A stretch of 64,000 nt of DNA from Desulfuromonas versatilis (GCF_019704135.1 NZ_AP024355.1:2288001-2352000); one strand, 5' to 3'. Positions 8,212-17,117 are shown, numbered from the stretch's first letter. The notes: generated by a model from the letters alone, not told the origin. Made by a program: numbers and translations.

Positions 8212-8515
8212 CTTCCGCTCCTTTTTCTATCGTCAGCCGCCTGGTTTTAAATTGTGTCTAACAGCCTAACAAAAGCATTTCTTTTTGCCACAATTTGGTC
8301 AGGCGCTGTCTCCAGAACGCAGCTGTCGTTGAATGCAGGAATCAACCAAATGGTCTCTTGGCATTTCCTGTTCTAAAATAAGGTCGATGATCAGGTCTGC
8401 GCGGTCGGTTACTACAAGTAACTCCCAGGCGATATCGGGCAACAAAGAGGGCGCCACCCACTGGGGGATGGCGCCCTCTTTGTTTTTTGAAGTAAAATGT
8501 GTGGCTGGTCCGGAG
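8212..8515. other. 304-base intergenic region without a gene
   Basis: This gap holds the promoter region of the minus-strand selenoperoxiredoxin gene (AT-rich stretch around 8240-8300) and the transcription terminator at 8441-8490. I see no coding region with a ribosome site. Confidence 0.6.
8441..8490. terminator. strong rho-independent terminator, probably bidirectional
   Basis: AACAAAGAGGGCGCCA (8441-8456) pairs without mismatch with TGGCGCCCTCTTTGTT (8469-8484), a 16-bp stem with a 12-base loop. TTTGTTTTTT follows on the plus strand, and the mirrored end also gives T-rich sequence on the minus strand. It lies 26 bases beyond the stop of the minus-strand livK-like gene, so it ends the liv/ior operon. 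Confidence 0.85.
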
Positions 8516-9670
8516 CTATTCGGCCATCACGAACTTGCCGTCCTTGACCTGAACGATGACCATGGAGTCGACCCCCAGGCCGTTGTGGTCCTCGGCGGTG
8601 ATGTTGTAGATCCCGGAGATGCCGACGTAGCCCTTGGTCTTCTCGATTTCCGCGCGCAGCGCCTCGGGGTCGGTGCCGACCTTCTTCATGGCCCCGGCGA
8701 CGATCATGATGGCGTCCCAGGCGTAGCCCGAATGGGTGTTGATCGGGAACTGCTTGTCGTAGCCCTTGGCCTTGTAGAGGCGGATGAACTCCTGGATGAC
8801 CGGCTTCTGCGGATCGCTGTCGGCGAGCTGGTCGGCGACCATCAGCTTGGTGGCGGGCATGCGGTCGCCCTCGGCGGCCTTGCCGGCCAGCTCGATGTAC
8901 TTGGGATCGGGCAGGCCGTGGCACTGGAAGAGCGGCACATCGATGCCGAGCTGGGCCTTGTTCTTGGCGACGATGGAGCCGGCCGGTCCGATGGTCCAGG
9001 CGATCAGGGCCTGGGGATTGACGTTTTTCGCCTTGGTGAGCTGGGCGGTCATGTCGGTGTCGCGGGTGCCGAAGGACTCCTCGAGGAGGATCTCGATGCC
9101 GTACTGGGAGGCCAGCTTCTGCATCCAGCGCTGGCCGTCTTTGCCGAAGCCGTCATCGGCGATGAGCAGGGCGACCTTGGTCAGCCCCTTCTCCTTGAGG
9201 TAGATGAACAGCCGCTCAACGGCGGTGCTCGAGCGCTGGGGAGACTTGAACACCCAGTCGAAGGGGCCGAACTTCTCGCCGCCCATGATCACCGGGTCGC
9301 CGCCCACGGTCATGAAGATCGGGGTCTTCCCTTCGTGGGCGATCTTCTTGACGTTCATGCCGGTGTCGGTCAGGGTCGGGCCGATGATTGCCGCCACCTT
9401 GTCCTTGTAGATAAATTTCTTGGCGATGGAGGCCGCCTTGGCCGGGTTGGCCTCGGTGTCGCCGATTTCCAGCGCCAGCGGGCGGCCGTTGATGCCGCCT
9501 TCGGCGTTGATCTTGTCGACCACCATCTCGGCGACCAGCTTGGTCGGGGTGCCGATGAAGGCGGCTCGGCCCGAGAGGTCGAAGAAGGCGCCGAGCTTGA
9601 TCGGTTCGGCGGCCAGCGTCGGGGCCGCCGCCAGCACGAGGGCGGCCAGAATTGCCAGCATTCGTTTCAT
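8516..9670 (-). CDS. livK: branched-chain/aromatic amino acid ABC transporter substrate-binding protein (LivK-type)
   Basis: 384 aa. A signal peptide (MKRMLAILAALVLAAAPTLA-A) is followed by the Peripla_BP_6 fold: IKLGAFFDLSGRAAFIGT, INAEGGINGRPLALEIGDTE, and AAIIGPTLTDTGM. The protein captures a ligand in the periplasm for the LivHMGF transporter encoded upstream on the same strand. Because the operon also encodes indolepyruvate:ferredoxin oxidoreductase and a phenylacetate-CoA ligase, the ligand is more likely an aromatic amino acid or aryl acid than leucine; that is inference. It is the last gene of the operon, 114 bases after the livF::paaK frame, with a strong terminator behind it. Confidence 0.9.
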   Translation of the reverse strand: MKRMLAILAALVLAAAPTLAAEPIKLGAFFDLSGRAAFIGTPTKLVAEMVVDKINAEGGINGRPLALEIGDTEANPAKAASIAKKFIYKDKVAAIIGPTLTDTGMNVKKIAHEGKTPIFMTVGGDPVIMGGEKFGPFDWVFKSPQRSSTAVERLFIYLKEKGLTKVALLIADDGFGKDGQRWMQKLASQYGIEILLEESFGTRDTDMTAQLTKAKNVNPQALIAWTIGPAGSIVAKNKAQLGIDVPLFQCHGLPDPKYIELAGKAAEGDRMPATKLMVADQLADSDPQKPVIQEFIRLYKAKGYDKQFPINTHSGYAWDAIMIVAGAMKKVGTDPEALRAEIEKTKGYVGISGIYNITAEDHNGLGVDSMVIVQVKDGKFVMAE

Positions 9671-9706
9671 GATGTTCCTCCCTGAGTCAGAATATTCAAC
9701 TGCTGG

Positions 9707-9746
9707 TTATTACCACTAAGATCACGAAGATCACGAAGAACAGGCG
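9707..9746. repeat. CACGAAG-type intergenic repeat, partial copy
   Basis: The gap between the paaK stop and the livK start holds ACCACTAAGATCACGAAG followed by ATCACGAAGAACAGG, copies of a nine-base unit around CACGAAG. A much fuller, dyad-symmetric copy lies at 53320-53404. Confidence 0.5.
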
Positions 9747-9784
9747 AATGAAAACCGTTGAATACCTCGATAGAAGATGCTGGA

Positions 9785-11875
9785 TCAAACAATCTCGTCC
9801 TGGATCCGGCTGTCGAACACCCGCTGGCTCTTTCGCTCGGAGCGGGGCAGGCTGCCGTAATCGACCAGTTCGATGGCGGCGGTGACCAGCAGCTGCTTCT
9901 TGATCTGGTGCAGAGTCTCGTGAATCAGCTCGGGGGAGCGCGAGGCCGCCACCCCCTGGGCCCGCTCGATGACCAGGCGCATGTTGTCGCGGCCCGAGCC
10001 CTCCTCGCGGGTCAGGTGGATCTGGTACTCGGAACCGAGCCCGGGGACCGCCGAGAGGATGGTGTCGATGCTCGAGGGGTAGATGTTGACCCCGCGGAAC
10101 TTGATGGTGTCGTCGCTGCGCCCCTTGATCCGCGAATGGCGGGGCAGGGGCGAGCCGCAGGAGCAGGTCCCGGGGATGATGCGGGTGATGTCGCGGGTGC
10201 GGTAGCGGATCAGCGGCGCCCCTTCCTTGCACAGGGTGGTCACCACCATCTCTCCCCACTCGCCCTCGGGAACCGGCTGCAGGGTTTGGGGGTCGACGAT
10301 CTCGAGGATGTAGTAATCCCCCCAGTAGTGGATGCAGTCGTGCTCGGGGCACTCGATGCCGGTGCCGGGACCGTAGAGCTCGGTGAGCCCGGTAATGTCG
10401 AACAGCTCGGCGCCACCGAACAGTTCGGAGACCTTCTGGCGCATCGAGCGGCTGGAGCGCTCCGAGCCGTAGATGATCTTGTTGACCGCGATCTTGTCGG
10501 CGATGCCGCGGCGGTGGATCTCCTCGGCCATCAGCAGGGCCATGGAGGCGGTGGAGCAGAAGACCGTCGACTGGAAGTCGAGCAGAAACTGGATCTGCAT
10601 GTCGATGTTGCCCGGACCGACCGGCACCGCCAGGGCGCCGATCTTCTCGCAGCCGAGCTGAAAGCCCATGCCGGCGGTCCAGACGCCGTAGCCGACGGCG
10701 ATCTGCACCCGGTCGAGGGGCGTGACCCCGGCCATCTGGTAGCAGCGGGCGAAGAAATGGGTCCAGTCGTCGAGGTCTTTCTGCGTGTAGCAGAGCACCT
10801 TGCGCTTGCCGGTGGTGCCCGAGCTGGCATGGACCCGCACGATCTGCTCGAAAGGGACCGCCCGCAGCGGGAAGGGGTAGCCCTCGCGCAGGTCGTCGGC
10901 GGTGGTGAAGGGGAGGCGGCGCAAATCCTCGAGGGAGCGGATGCTTTCCGGGGGCGCCCCGGCGGCCTCGAGCCGCTCGCGGTAAAAGCTCGAGCCCTCC
11001 CAGGCATGGCGCACCGTCCACTGCAGGCCGGCCAGTTGATGCCGCTGCAATGCTTCCTCGGAGGCGAAGGCGGGCATGAAATTCTGCTGACGCATATCGG
11101 GTTTCTCCAGGCGGATGTTGGTCAGGCCGGCCGCGCCGAGGCGGCTGGCCGCGGGGTTGTCGTGGCTGGCGGCGCCGAGAAAGGCGGCGCGCAGGGCCGG
11201 GTCGCCGAGCAGATCGGCGCTGGCGCCGTGTTCGACGATGCGGCCGTTGGCCAGCAGGTAGGCCTTGTCCGAGGCTGAGAGGGCGCGGGCGGCGTTCTGC
11301 TCGACCAGCAGGATGGTGGTGCCGGCCCGGGCCAGTTGATGGATGATGGCGAAGATCTCGTCGGTGATCAGCGGCGCCAGCCCCAGGCTCGGCTCGTCGA
11401 GCAGCAGCAGCCGGGGGCGGGCCATCAGCGCCCGGCCCATGGCGAGCATCTGCTGCTCGCCCCCCGAGAGGGTTCCGGCGAGCTGGGCGCGGCGCTCCTG
11501 CAGCTTGGGAAAGCGGGCGAAGACCTCCTGCTTGCCGGCGGCCAGCTCCTTTTTCGGCAGCTTCAGCGCCAGCCCGCCGAGTTCCAGGTTCTCCTCCACC
11601 GAAAGGTGGGCGAAGACTTCCCGCCCCTCGGGAGAGAGGGCGAGGCCCCGGCGCACCATCCAGGCCGGCGGCCGGCCGCTGACCAGTTCGCCGTCGAGGC
11701 GGATTTCCCCGCCGCTCGGCTTGACCAGTCCCATCAGGCACTTGAGCAGGGTACTCTTGCCGGCGCCGTTGGCTCCGACCAGGGCGACCGTCTCGCCCTT
11801 GCCGACCTCCAAGTCGAGGCCGAACAGGGCCTGGGCGGCGCCGTAGTGGGCGGTGAGATTGGCGATTCTCAGCAT
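9785..11875 (-). CDS. LivF ABC ATPase fused in frame to phenylacetate-CoA ligase (PaaK)
   Basis: 696 aa. Residues 1-233 are a complete LivF-type ATPase (Walker A GANGAGKST, signature LSGGEQQML, Walker B LLLLDEPSLGLAP). About 27 linker residues follow, then residues 261-696 are a full-length phenylacetate-CoA ligase with SSGTTGKRK (AMP motif), YGPGTGIECPEHDC and RSDDTIKFRGVNIYP. LivF normally ends near residue 235, and PaaK is normally a separate protein of about 435 aa. At the junction a GGAG lies nine bases before an in-frame ATG at 11095, so a free 436-aa ligase can also be made. The ligase activates aryl acetates to CoA thioesters, matching the aryl-CoA-forming oxidoreductase in the same operon. 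Confidence 0.85.
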   Translation of the reverse strand: MLRIANLTAHYGAAQALFGLDLEVGKGETVALVGANGAGKSTLLKCLMGLVKPSGGEIRLDGELVSGRPPAWMVRRGLALSPEGREVFAHLSVEENLELGGLALKLPKKELAAGKQEVFARFPKLQERRAQLAGTLSGGEQQMLAMGRALMARPRLLLLDEPSLGLAPLITDEIFAIIHQLARAGTTILLVEQNAARALSASDKAYLLANGRIVEHGASADLLGDPALRAAFLGAASHDNPAASRLGAAGLTNIRLEKPDMRQQNFMPAFASEEALQRHQLAGLQWTVRHAWEGSSFYRERLEAAGAPPESIRSLEDLRRLPFTTADDLREGYPFPLRAVPFEQIVRVHASSGTTGKRKVLCYTQKDLDDWTHFFARCYQMAGVTPLDRVQIAVGYGVWTAGMGFQLGCEKIGALAVPVGPGNIDMQIQFLLDFQSTVFCSTASMALLMAEEIHRRGIADKIAVNKIIYGSERSSRSMRQKVSELFGGAELFDITGLTELYGPGTGIECPEHDCIHYWGDYYILEIVDPQTLQPVPEGEWGEMVVTTLCKEGAPLIRYRTRDITRIIPGTCSCGSPLPRHSRIKGRSDDTIKFRGVNIYPSSIDTILSAVPGLGSEYQIHLTREEGSGRDNMRLVIERAQGVAASRSPELIHETLHQIKKQLLVTAAIELVDYGSLPRSERKSQRVFDSRIQDEIV

Positions 11876-12639
11876 CAGGCGGTGGCCTCCATCTTGCCCA
11901 GGTAGGCTTCCAGCACCAGGGGGTTGCGGCGCACCTCGGCGGGGGAGCCGGCGGCGATGCAGCGGCCGCTGTCGAGGACCACCACCTGGTCGGCGAGCCC
12001 CATCACCAGCTCCATGTCGTGTTCCACCAGCAGCAGGGTCTGCCCCTCGCGGCGCAGGCGGCCAAGCTGCTCGCCCACTGCCGCGGTCTCGTCGGCGTTC
12101 AGCCCGGCCACCGGCTCGTCGAGCAGAACCAGCCGCGGGGTACTGACGCAGGCGCGGGCCAGCTCGACCCGCTTCTTGTCGCCATAGGCGAGGATCGAGA
12201 CCGGCAGCGCCGCCTTGTCGGCCAGGCCGAAGCGGTCGAGGGCCTCGAGGGCCCGCAGTTTGAGCTGCCGCTCCCGGTGGCGCAGGTAGGGCAGGCGCAG
12301 CATGGCCATCACCATGGAGCGCCCGGCCTCGCAGGTCAGGCCGGTGAGGACATTGTCGAGCACCGACAGCCGGGGGAAGAGTTTGAGGTTCTGGAAGGTG
12401 CGGGCAATGCCGAGCCGGGCGATGTGGTGCGGCGCCATTCCGGCGAGTTCGGCCTGGCCGAAACGGATCGATCCCGCGCTCGGCGCGAGGACGCCGCTGA
12501 TGCAGTTGATCAGGGTGCTCTTGCCGGCGCCGTTGGGGCCGATCAGGGCGGTCACCTGCCCCTTTGGGACGGTGAAGCCGACCCCGTCGAGGGCGGGCAG
12601 CCCGCCGAAGCGTTTACCGACTCCCTCAAGCTGCAGCAT
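11875..12639 (-). CDS. livG: branched-chain amino acid ABC transporter ATPase LivG
   Basis: 254 aa with Walker A GPNGAGKST, ARTFQNLKLFPRLSVLDNV (the LivG-type Q-loop), signature YGDKKRVELARA in place of the usual LSGGQ-type sequence, and VLLDEPVAGLN. This is the second ATPase of the LivGF pair powering uptake. Its start overlaps the livM end by 14 bases and its stop overlaps the livF::paaK start, showing tight translational coupling. Confidence 0.9.
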   Translation of the reverse strand: MLQLEGVGKRFGGLPALDGVGFTVPKGQVTALIGPNGAGKSTLINCISGVLAPSAGSIRFGQAELAGMAPHHIARLGIARTFQNLKLFPRLSVLDNVLTGLTCEAGRSMVMAMLRLPYLRHRERQLKLRALEALDRFGLADKAALPVSILAYGDKKRVELARACVSTPRLVLLDEPVAGLNADETAAVGEQLGRLRREGQTLLLVEHDMELVMGLADQVVVLDSGRCIAAGSPAEVRRNPLVLEAYLGKMEATA

Positions 12640-13624
12640 TTTTCCCCCTGCGCAGGGCCAGCCGCAGGCGCAGCTGGTCGGCCACCCCGGTCACCAGCCC
12701 CTGGGGCAAAAACATCAGCACCAGCACCAGGATACCGCCGTGAACGAAGTCCTTGTAGGTCTCGAAGATATCGATCCACTCGGGGAGCATGGTGAGCAGG
12801 CCGGCGCCGAACAGCGAGCCCCAGATCGAGCCCATGCCGCCGACCACCACCATGATCGCGAAATCCGTGGAGGTGAAGATGTCGAAGGAGTCGGGGCTGA
12901 TGAAACCGTAACAGTGGGCGAAGAGGCTGCCGGCCAGCGAGGCGAACACCGCGGAAAGGACGAAGACCTGGACCTTGGCCCGCCGAGTGTCGACTCCCAG
13001 GGCCGCGGCCGCCGTCTCGTCGCCGGACAGCGCCGCCAGCCCGCGACCGACCCCGCTGCGCACCAGATTGAGCGCCAGCAGCAGGCAGGCCAGGGTGAAG
13101 CCCCAGACCAGGTAGTGAAAGCGCACCTCGCTGTCGAAGGCGAAGTCGCCAATGGCCAGGGGAGGCATACCGTAAAACCCGCTCGGGCCGCCGGTGACCT
13201 CGTCCCACTGGAGCAGCAGGGTATGCACCACGAAATTGAAGCCGAGGGTCGCCATGGCCAGGTAATGGCCGGAGAGGCGCAGCACCGGAACCCCGAGCAG
13301 CAGGGCGAACAAGGCGACCAGCAGCGCCACCCCGAACATGGACGGCCAGGGCGGCAGGTCGAAGGTGACCGTGGCCAGCGCGGTGCCGTAGGCTCCCAGC
13401 CCGAAAAAGGCGCCGTGCCCGAGGGAGATCTGCCCGGCGAAGCCGATGAACAGGTTGAGGCCGAGGACGATGATGGCGTGGATGGCGATCAGGTTGGTCA
13501 ACCCGAGGGTGTAGGGGTTGTTTTCGAAAAGCGGGAACAGGGCGACCGCCAGGGTAAAGAGAAATACCCCCAGGCCGGTGCGGTGCAGATAAATAAAATA
13601 AAAGATTTTTTCTTTCGCGGTCAT
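12626..13624 (-). CDS. livM: branched-chain amino acid ABC transporter permease LivM
   Basis: 332 aa, about nine hydrophobic segments, with NLIAIHAIIVLGLNLFIGFA and GHGAFFGLGAYGTALAT, the LivM signature. The ATG at 13624 has GGAAG seven bases upstream; the longer frame to 13672 would run through the dyad repeat at 13637-13685 and is rejected. It forms the membrane channel with LivH, which is encoded at the head of the operon, separated from livM by iorA-iorB. Confidence 0.9.
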   Translation of the reverse strand: MTAKEKIFYFIYLHRTGLGVFLFTLAVALFPLFENNPYTLGLTNLIAIHAIIVLGLNLFIGFAGQISLGHGAFFGLGAYGTALATVTFDLPPWPSMFGVALLVALFALLLGVPVLRLSGHYLAMATLGFNFVVHTLLLQWDEVTGGPSGFYGMPPLAIGDFAFDSEVRFHYLVWGFTLACLLLALNLVRSGVGRGLAALSGDETAAAALGVDTRRAKVQVFVLSAVFASLAGSLFAHCYGFISPDSFDIFTSTDFAIMVVVGGMGSIWGSLFGAGLLTMLPEWIDIFETYKDFVHGGILVLVLMFLPQGLVTGVADQLRLRLALRRGKNAAA

Positions 13625-13636
13625 GGACAATCTTCC

Positions 13637-13685
13637 GTAGGGGCGACCTATTGGTCGCCCAGGGCGAGGCATGCCTTGCCCCTAC
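13637..13685. repeat. double-hairpin intergenic repeat (REP/MITE-like)
   Basis: A 49-base unit is closed by GTAGG...CCTAC and contains two hairpins, GGGCGACC-tatt-GGTCGCCC and GGGCGAGGCATGCCTTGCCC, giving a three-way-junction shape. It overlaps the last codons of the minus-strand iorB and lies just upstream of livM. Similar GTAGGGGC-type repeats are scattered in many genomes; here it may also damp or stabilise mRNA between iorB and livM. Confidence 0.65.
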
Positions 13686-14182
13686 GCTTCCATCCCTTTG
13701 CGGAATGCCGCCAGGTTCTGCTCGAGAAATTTTGCCGGGGCCAGGGCGCGGATCGCCCGTTCGCAGTCCTCCACCGTGCAGAACAGCGCCTGGCGCTTGA
13801 GGGCCAGGCCGAGCAGCACCAGGTTGGAGAGGACCGGGTTGCCAAGCTCGCGGGCGGCGCCGGAGGCATCGACCCGCTCCCCGTCGCCGGCCTGGTCCGC
13901 ATTGATGAACAGCCGGCCGTCGGCTTTAAGCAGGGGGCGATGCACCGGGAGGTTGGCATCCCACAGCAGCAGTCCGACATCGGCCTGGCCGGCGCGGATC
14001 AGCGGGCTGGCGAAGGGGCCGACCTTGATGGTCGAGAGCACGGTGCCGCCGCGCTGGGCCATGCCGTGGGTTTCGGCGGTGAGCACCGGCAGGCCCAGGT
14101 CGACCGCCGCCTGGGCGATGACCCGGGTGAGAAACAGGACCCCCTGGCCGCCGATGCCGCTGACGATGATCTGCTGCTTCAT
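13682..14182 (-). CDS. iorB: indolepyruvate:ferredoxin oxidoreductase beta subunit
   Basis: 166 aa, starting MKQQIIVSGIGGQGVLFLTR, the typical 2-oxoacid:ferredoxin oxidoreductase gamma/IorB domain, followed by AETHGMAQRGGTVLSTIKVG. It is a subunit of the thiamine-diphosphate enzyme that converts aryl pyruvates plus CoA to arylacetyl-CoA, CO2 and reduced ferredoxin. The ATG at 14182 overlaps the iorA stop (ATGA). The slightly short C-terminus ends inside the dyad repeat, so the repeat may have altered the last residues. Confidence 0.9.
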   Translation of the reverse strand: MKQQIIVSGIGGQGVLFLTRVIAQAAVDLGLPVLTAETHGMAQRGGTVLSTIKVGPFASPLIRAGQADVGLLLWDANLPVHRPLLKADGRLFINADQAGDGERVDASGAARELGNPVLSNLVLLGLALKRQALFCTVEDCERAIRALAPAKFLEQNLAAFRKGMEA

Positions 14183-16020
14183 GAGCGCTTCTCCTTGGTG
14201 ATGGCATCGACCGGGCAGGAGGCGATGCAGGTGCCGCAGCCAACGCAGCGGTCCTGGTTGACCAGGGCCTTGCCGGCCTGCTCGTCCATCAGCAGGGCCG
14301 GGCACTCGAACTGGTCGACGCAGCGGCGGCAGCCGATGCAGGCCGCGTTGACCTTCACCAGGAAGCGCTCCTGGCCCTTGGCCACCTGGCGGTCCATCAG
14401 GCAGCCGTGGCGGGAGATGAGCACCGCGACGCCGCCCTCGGCGCTGCGGGTGAAGTCATCCGCCCGGCGCAGCAGTTCGCTGAAGCGCGGCTGGTCGTAG
14501 GGGTCGCAGACCTCGAGAAAATCGACCCCGCAGGCGCGCACCAGCGGTTCGATGGCCACCGCCCTGGTCTGGCCGCCGCCGGCGGCGATGCCCAGGTGCG
14601 GCACCGGCTGGCCGCCGGTCATGGCGGTGGTGGCGTTGTCGAGAATGACCACGATGATCCTAGCCTGCTGGATCACCGCGTTGATCAGGGCCGGGATGCC
14701 GGCGTGGAAAAAGGTCGAGTCGCCGATGGTGACCACGATGGTCGGCACCTCGCCGTTCTGGGCGTAGGCCTGATAGAAGCCGGCCCCCTGGCTGATGCAG
14801 GCGCCCATGCAGTGCACCGTGTTGACCGCCCCCAGGTTCATCCCCAGGGTGTAGCAGCCGATGTCCGAGGGGAAAATCCCCTTGGGGAAACACTGCTTGA
14901 TGCTGAAGAAGGCGGCGCGGTGCGGGCAGCCCGGGCAGAGCGAGGGGCGCTGGCCGCGGCGCTCCGCCGGCGGTTCCCCGGGCTGCGGCAGCTCGAGAAA
15001 CGCCGCCAGGGCCTGGTGGAGCACATCGGGGGTCAATTCCCCCTCGCGGGGGACCGCGCTGTTTTGCTTGCCGCGGGCGCCGGGATGGGCCAGTTGCAGC
15101 TCGATGACCGGGTAGGTCTCCTCCAGCACCAGCAGCCGGTCGTAATCGACCCGCAGGCGCTCGCTGAATTCTGGATTAAGCGGGTAGGGCATGATGACCT
15201 GGAACAGGTCGACGCTCCCGGCCAGGCCGAGCTCCTCGAGCAGGTCGACCAGGTGGCCGTAGACGATCCCCGAGGCGACCAGCGCGGTGCGCGGCCGGCT
15301 GCCGTCCCCGGCGGTGAAGCGCGGCTGCAGCGCGGGCTCGGCGGCGATCTGTTCGAGCTTGGCGTTGAGCTTCTTGTGCAGCGCCGGCAAAAAGGCCGGG
15401 GTCGCCGCCCAGCGGGTCGGGTCCTTCTGGAAATCGGCTCGCCGCTCGAGGACCAGCGGTTCGGCCAGCTCCACATTCTGCCGCGAATGGCAGATGCGGG
15501 TGGTCGGGCGCAGCACCACCGTCACCTCGTACTTCTCCGACAGGTCGAAGGCGGCCGGGATCAGCTCCTTGGCCTCGGCGGGGCTGGCCGGGTCGAGCAC
15601 CGGAACCCGCGCCTGCAGGCAGAACAGCCGGGTGTCCTGCTCGTTCTGCGAGCTGTGCGGGCCGGGATCGTCGGCGACGATGGTCACCATCCCCCCCTTG
15701 ACGCCGAGGTAGGCGGTACGCATGAACGGGTCGGCGGCTACGTTCAGCCCGACCTGCTTCATGACCGTGGCGGCGCGCTTGCCGGTGTAGCTGGCGGCCA
15801 GCGCCACCTCGAAGGCGATCTTCTCGTTGACCGACCACTCGACGTGCAGCGCTTCGACGGCCTCGGAGCGGCGGTCGATGACCGCCTGGAGAATCTCGGT
15901 GGAGGGGGTTCCGGGATAGGCCGTGGCGATCTGGCAGCCGGCCTCGATCAGGCCGCGGCCGATGGCCTCGTTACCCATCAACAGTTGGACTTCGGTTGGT
16001 TTCTTCATCCTATCCTTCAT
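14179..16020 (-). CDS. iorA: indolepyruvate:ferredoxin oxidoreductase alpha subunit
   Basis: 613 aa. The N-terminal pyrimidine-binding half starts MKDRMKKPTEVQLLMGNEAI with AYPGTPSTEI; the TPP-binding half has CPGCPHRAAFFSIK, DIGCYTLG and GDSTFFHAGIPALIN; the C-terminus carries two 4Fe-4S ferredoxin motifs, CIGCRRC...CP and CVGCGTC...CP. The start at 16020 overlaps the livH stop (ATGA); an ATG at 16008 with AGGA upstream is an alternative. The enzyme oxidatively decarboxylates indole-, phenyl- and hydroxyphenylpyruvate made by transamination of aromatic amino acids. Confidence 0.93.
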   Translation of the reverse strand: MKDRMKKPTEVQLLMGNEAIGRGLIEAGCQIATAYPGTPSTEILQAVIDRRSEAVEALHVEWSVNEKIAFEVALAASYTGKRAATVMKQVGLNVAADPFMRTAYLGVKGGMVTIVADDPGPHSSQNEQDTRLFCLQARVPVLDPASPAEAKELIPAAFDLSEKYEVTVVLRPTTRICHSRQNVELAEPLVLERRADFQKDPTRWAATPAFLPALHKKLNAKLEQIAAEPALQPRFTAGDGSRPRTALVASGIVYGHLVDLLEELGLAGSVDLFQVIMPYPLNPEFSERLRVDYDRLLVLEETYPVIELQLAHPGARGKQNSAVPREGELTPDVLHQALAAFLELPQPGEPPAERRGQRPSLCPGCPHRAAFFSIKQCFPKGIFPSDIGCYTLGMNLGAVNTVHCMGACISQGAGFYQAYAQNGEVPTIVVTIGDSTFFHAGIPALINAVIQQARIIVVILDNATTAMTGGQPVPHLGIAAGGGQTRAVAIEPLVRACGVDFLEVCDPYDQPRFSELLRRADDFTRSAEGGVAVLISRHGCLMDRQVAKGQERFLVKVNAACIGCRRCVDQFECPALLMDEQAGKALVNQDRCVGCGTCIASCPVDAITKEKRS

Positions 16021-16877
16021 TTTCCAAGCAGGCCTTTGGGGCGAACGAAAAGCACCAGCAAGAGCACCACGAAGGCCACAACGTCCTTGTAGGCGCTGGA
16101 GAGATACCCCGCCGAGAGCGACTCGAGCAGGCCGAGGCCGACCCCGCCGAGGATCGCCCCCGGGAAAGAGCCGAAACCGCCGAGAATTGCGGCGGCGAAG
16201 CCCTTGAGGCCGAGCAGCACGCCGACATCGTAGCTGAGGGTGGTGATCGGTGTCACCAGAACTCCGGCCAGGCCGCCCAGGGCGCCGGCAACGGCGTAAC
16301 TGGTGAGCCGCACCCGGCCGGCAGGGATGCCGACCACTGCGGCGGCGGTGGGGTTGGAGGCTACGGCGCGCATCGACAGGCCGAGGGGGGTGCGGTAGAA
16401 AAACCAGGTCAGCAGGCCGATGGCCGCGACGGTCAGGGCCAGGATCCACAGCGCCTGGGGCAGGACGGTGGCGCCGAGGATGCGGATCGGCTCGTCGGGG
16501 GTCAGCGGCGGCAGCGCCATGCGGTTTTTCCCCCAGGCGAGCTTCATGACCCCGCGCAGGATGATCGACAGGCCGACGGTGAGAAAGATCAGCACCAGGT
16601 GATGATCGGAGCGGGAAGGACGCAGGCCAAAGCGCTCAATCAGCATGGCGGCCAATGCCACGCCCGCGACCGCGAGCAGCAGGCCGGGCAGCATCGGCAG
16701 GCCCAGCGCGAACAGGGCCGAAAACATCAGCATGCCGCCGAGGGAGACGAAATCGACCTGGACGAAATTGACGATTCCCATGGTGTTGTGCACCACGCAG
16801 AATCCCAGGGCGATCAGGGCATAGATGGCGCCGCTGGTCAGGCCGGAAAAAGTGAATTGGAGGAAATCCTGAAGCAA
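16017..16877 (-). CDS. livH: branched-chain amino acid ABC transporter permease LivH
   Basis: 286 aa, about eight membrane segments, starting with a TTG codon (LQDFLQFTFSGLTSGAIYAL, then GFCVVHNTMGIVNFVQVDFV), typical of LivH. AAGGGG lies seven bases before the TTG. As the first gene of livH-iorA-iorB-livM-livG-livF::paaK-livK it shows that the two permeases are split by the oxidoreductase genes. Its 5' region (16878-17117) is about 240 bases long and contains no other gene. Confidence 0.9.
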   Translation of the reverse strand: MLQDFLQFTFSGLTSGAIYALIALGFCVVHNTMGIVNFVQVDFVSLGGMLMFSALFALGLPMLPGLLLAVAGVALAAMLIERFGLRPSRSDHHLVLIFLTVGLSIILRGVMKLAWGKNRMALPPLTPDEPIRILGATVLPQALWILALTVAAIGLLTWFFYRTPLGLSMRAVASNPTAAAVVGIPAGRVRLTSYAVAGALGGLAGVLVTPITTLSYDVGVLLGLKGFAAAILGGFGSFPGAILGGVGLGLLESLSAGYLSSAYKDVVAFVVLLLVLFVRPKGLLGK

Positions 16878-17073
16878 ACCACAACCCCTTCAGCAGAGAA
16901 TCCGTTGAAAATACCCCAATCGGGGGCGGTTTGAGAAGAATTAATTTGCCTTTTGGCCGTTCTTTCGGTAGAACATCGAAGCTTTCCCGGGCTGTCTGGG
17001 TACCTGGCAAGGCTTGCCAAAGCGCCCGGTAAATAGGCCGTTTTCGGCGGGGAAATTTTTTTTTTGATTTTGC

Positions 17074-17102
17074 TTGACTCCGGTTTTGTTCTTTGTTAAA
17101 AA
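17074..17102 (+). promoter_or_regulatory. promoter of the tRNA-Gln/tRNA-Glu pair
   Basis: TTGACT (17074-17079), a 17-base spacer and TAAAAA (17097-17102) precede the tRNA-Gln gene by 15 bases. The -35 is good and the -10 is weak. Confidence 0.45.
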
Positions 17103-17117
17103 TCAGGCCCTCTTCGA

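Noticed and set aside
9696-11741. 681-codon minus-strand frame over livF::paaK in another register
   Set aside because: Composition is Arg/Gly/Pro-rich without motifs, whereas the 9785-11875 frame contains complete ABC ATPase and ligase signatures.
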